Both the position numbers and the translations under genes were made by a program. From Sporosarcina ureilytica (GTDB taxonomy: Bacteria; Bacillota; Bacilli; Bacillales_A; Planococcaceae), in contig NZ_CP017560.1 in NCBI RefSeq assembly GCF_001753205.1, positions 2,046,001-2,110,000 on the forward strand: a stretch of 64,000 bases of DNA, given 5' to 3'. Positions 63,270 through 64,000 of the stretch are shown here, piece by piece (position 1 is the stretch's first letter; every line of letters begins with the position of its first letter). The notes below the pieces were generated by a model that was given only the letters and a program-made list of their open reading frames with translations, ran no database searches and was not told the DNA's origin.

Positions 63270-64000
63270 CGTTATTTTCCCTCCCTGCCGTTCCGTTGCC
63301 AATGGTTAATCTCGCTAATTCACGAGATAAGTCATGGCTCAACAGATTTAGCAAAGTTATTACCCTTCCATAATCCATCCGTTTTGGACCAATGATGGCT
63401 ATGGAACCGTTTGTCATTTCGTCAGCAGAATATGTTGCTGTAATTACACTAAAATCTGTCATTGCATTATGTTTGTTCTCGGAACCAATTTTCACAGCGA
63501 TGCCAGGATGAATATTTTCGAAGATCGATGTCGCATGCGTTCCTTTCTCGATTAAATCGATAAAGGTTTTCATCTTTTCTATATCGTGGAACTCCGGCTG
63601 GTTAATCATATTTAATTTCCCACCAAAATACAAACGTTCCTCTGGCGTAATTGCAATCGCTTCTTTAAAAGAAGCATACAATTCTCCGGCGCGGTCGATA
63701 TGCTTTTCCAAAATAGCTCTCGTTTCTTGGATAAGCTTTTTATGAAGATGAACTAAAGGTGTTCCGACTAGTCGTTCGTTTAAGATATTCACCATTTTCT
63801 CAATGTCCGAAGCGGAAAATCCTTTCGGAACATTAAATAATCGATTTTCAACTTGACCATTATCCATCACAATAATGGCTACTGCAGTATTTTGATCTAG
63901 CGGTACGATTGAAAAGCGTCTCACCGCATGCATCGACGAATCTGGACCAAGTAAAATCGAAGTATAATTTGTTAAATCTGAAATAATCGTCGCTGATTTT
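63259..64000 (-). CDS. hrcA: Heat-inducible repressor HrcA (5' end cut by window)
   Basis: Repressor of class I heat-shock genes; binds CIRCE. The visible 247 codons, open to the right edge, are the middle and C-terminal GAF-like and dimerisation domains: IISDLTNYTSILLGPDSS, FNVPKGFSASDIEKMVNILNERL, LYFGGKLNMINQPEF, and GSIAIIGPKRMDYGRVITLLN. An internal ATG at 63933 is not the start; the N-terminal winged helix and the CIRCE operator lie beyond 64000. It overlaps grpE by 11 bases, so it heads the operon. Confidence 0.95.
   Translation of the reverse strand, partial: KSATIISDLTNYTSILLGPDSSMHAVRRFSIVPLDQNTAVAIIVMDNGQVENRLFNVPKGFSASDIEKMVNILNERLVGTPLVHLHKKLIQETRAILEKHIDRAGELYASFKEAIAITPEERLYFGGKLNMINQPEFHDIEKMKTFIDLIEKGTHATSIFENIHPGIAVKIGSENKHNAMTDFSVITATYSADEMTNGSIAIIGPKRMDYGRVITLLNLLSHDLSRELARLTIGNGTAGRENNDET

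Overview
The window is a chromosomal segment of a low-to-moderate GC, endospore-forming Bacillota, most likely a member of the Planococcaceae close to Sporosarcina or Lysinibacillus. Gene content and order follow the Bacillus subtilis stretch from hrcA-dnaK to comGA: hrcA, grpE, dnaK, dnaJ, prmA, rsmE, mtaB, rpsU, yqeZ-floA, yqfC-yqfD-phoH-pgpH-ybeY-dgkA-cdd-era-recO, ccpN-ppsR, dnaG-sigA, cccA, trmK-yqfO, ispH, yqfQ, cshB-nfo, yqfT, zur, yqfW-ispG-yqfZ, yqgB/yqgC, sodA, pbpA, rpmG, yqgN, yqgQ, yqgS, yqgU, yqgW-yqgX-yqgY, comGA. Sporulation-type genes (yqfC, yqfD) are present. A single-chain glycyl-tRNA synthetase behind its own T-box replaces the two-subunit glyQ-glyS enzyme of B. subtilis.

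Layout. 1-6,900: 5' two thirds of comGA (it runs off the left edge), small conserved proteins, an LTA-synthase-type enzyme, folate cyclo-ligase and L33. 7,000-15,300: envelope genes and stress genes (class B PBP, Mn/Fe SOD, Na/Pi symporter, membrane proteins of unknown function). 15,300-25,600: isoprenoid genes ispG and ispH, zinc-uptake operon znuC-znuB-zur behind a clear Zur box, DNA repair (nfo), cold-shock helicase, tRNA methylation. 25,600-31,000: cytochrome c550, an acyl-CoA dehydrogenase and the dnaG-sigA pair. 31,400-45,300: metabolic regulators ppsR and ccpN, the glyS T-box unit, a long minus-strand operon from yqfC to recO, and a floA-nfeD operon with a textbook SigW promoter. 45,300-48,930: a region of decay (128-bp dispersed repeats, an ISL3-type transposase remnant where yqeY would be expected) around rpsU, deoC and mtaB. 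57,739-64,000: rsmE, prmA and the dnaK heat-shock operon, with hrcA cut by the right edge.

Between mtaB and rsmE, which adjoin in B. subtilis, lies an AT-rich accessory island of about 8.8 kb (49,000-57,740). It is a decayed prophage or integrative element: a serine-recombinase 3' remnant with two frameshifts, an ImmA/IrrE peptidase, a divergent pair of XRE regulators with GCAAC-N5-GTTGC operators, a scar that joins a truncated regulator to tail tape-measure and tail-protein fragments, and a broken YolD-like gene behind an SOS-type promoter. Inside it are small unrecognised gene sets: a membrane/beta-domain pair flanked by 37-bp direct repeats, a convergent pair overlapping by 20 bp, and a tandem array of small membrane proteins, each followed by a similar terminator. 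These are the best candidates in the window for something undescribed. No tRNA, rRNA or CRISPR array was seen.
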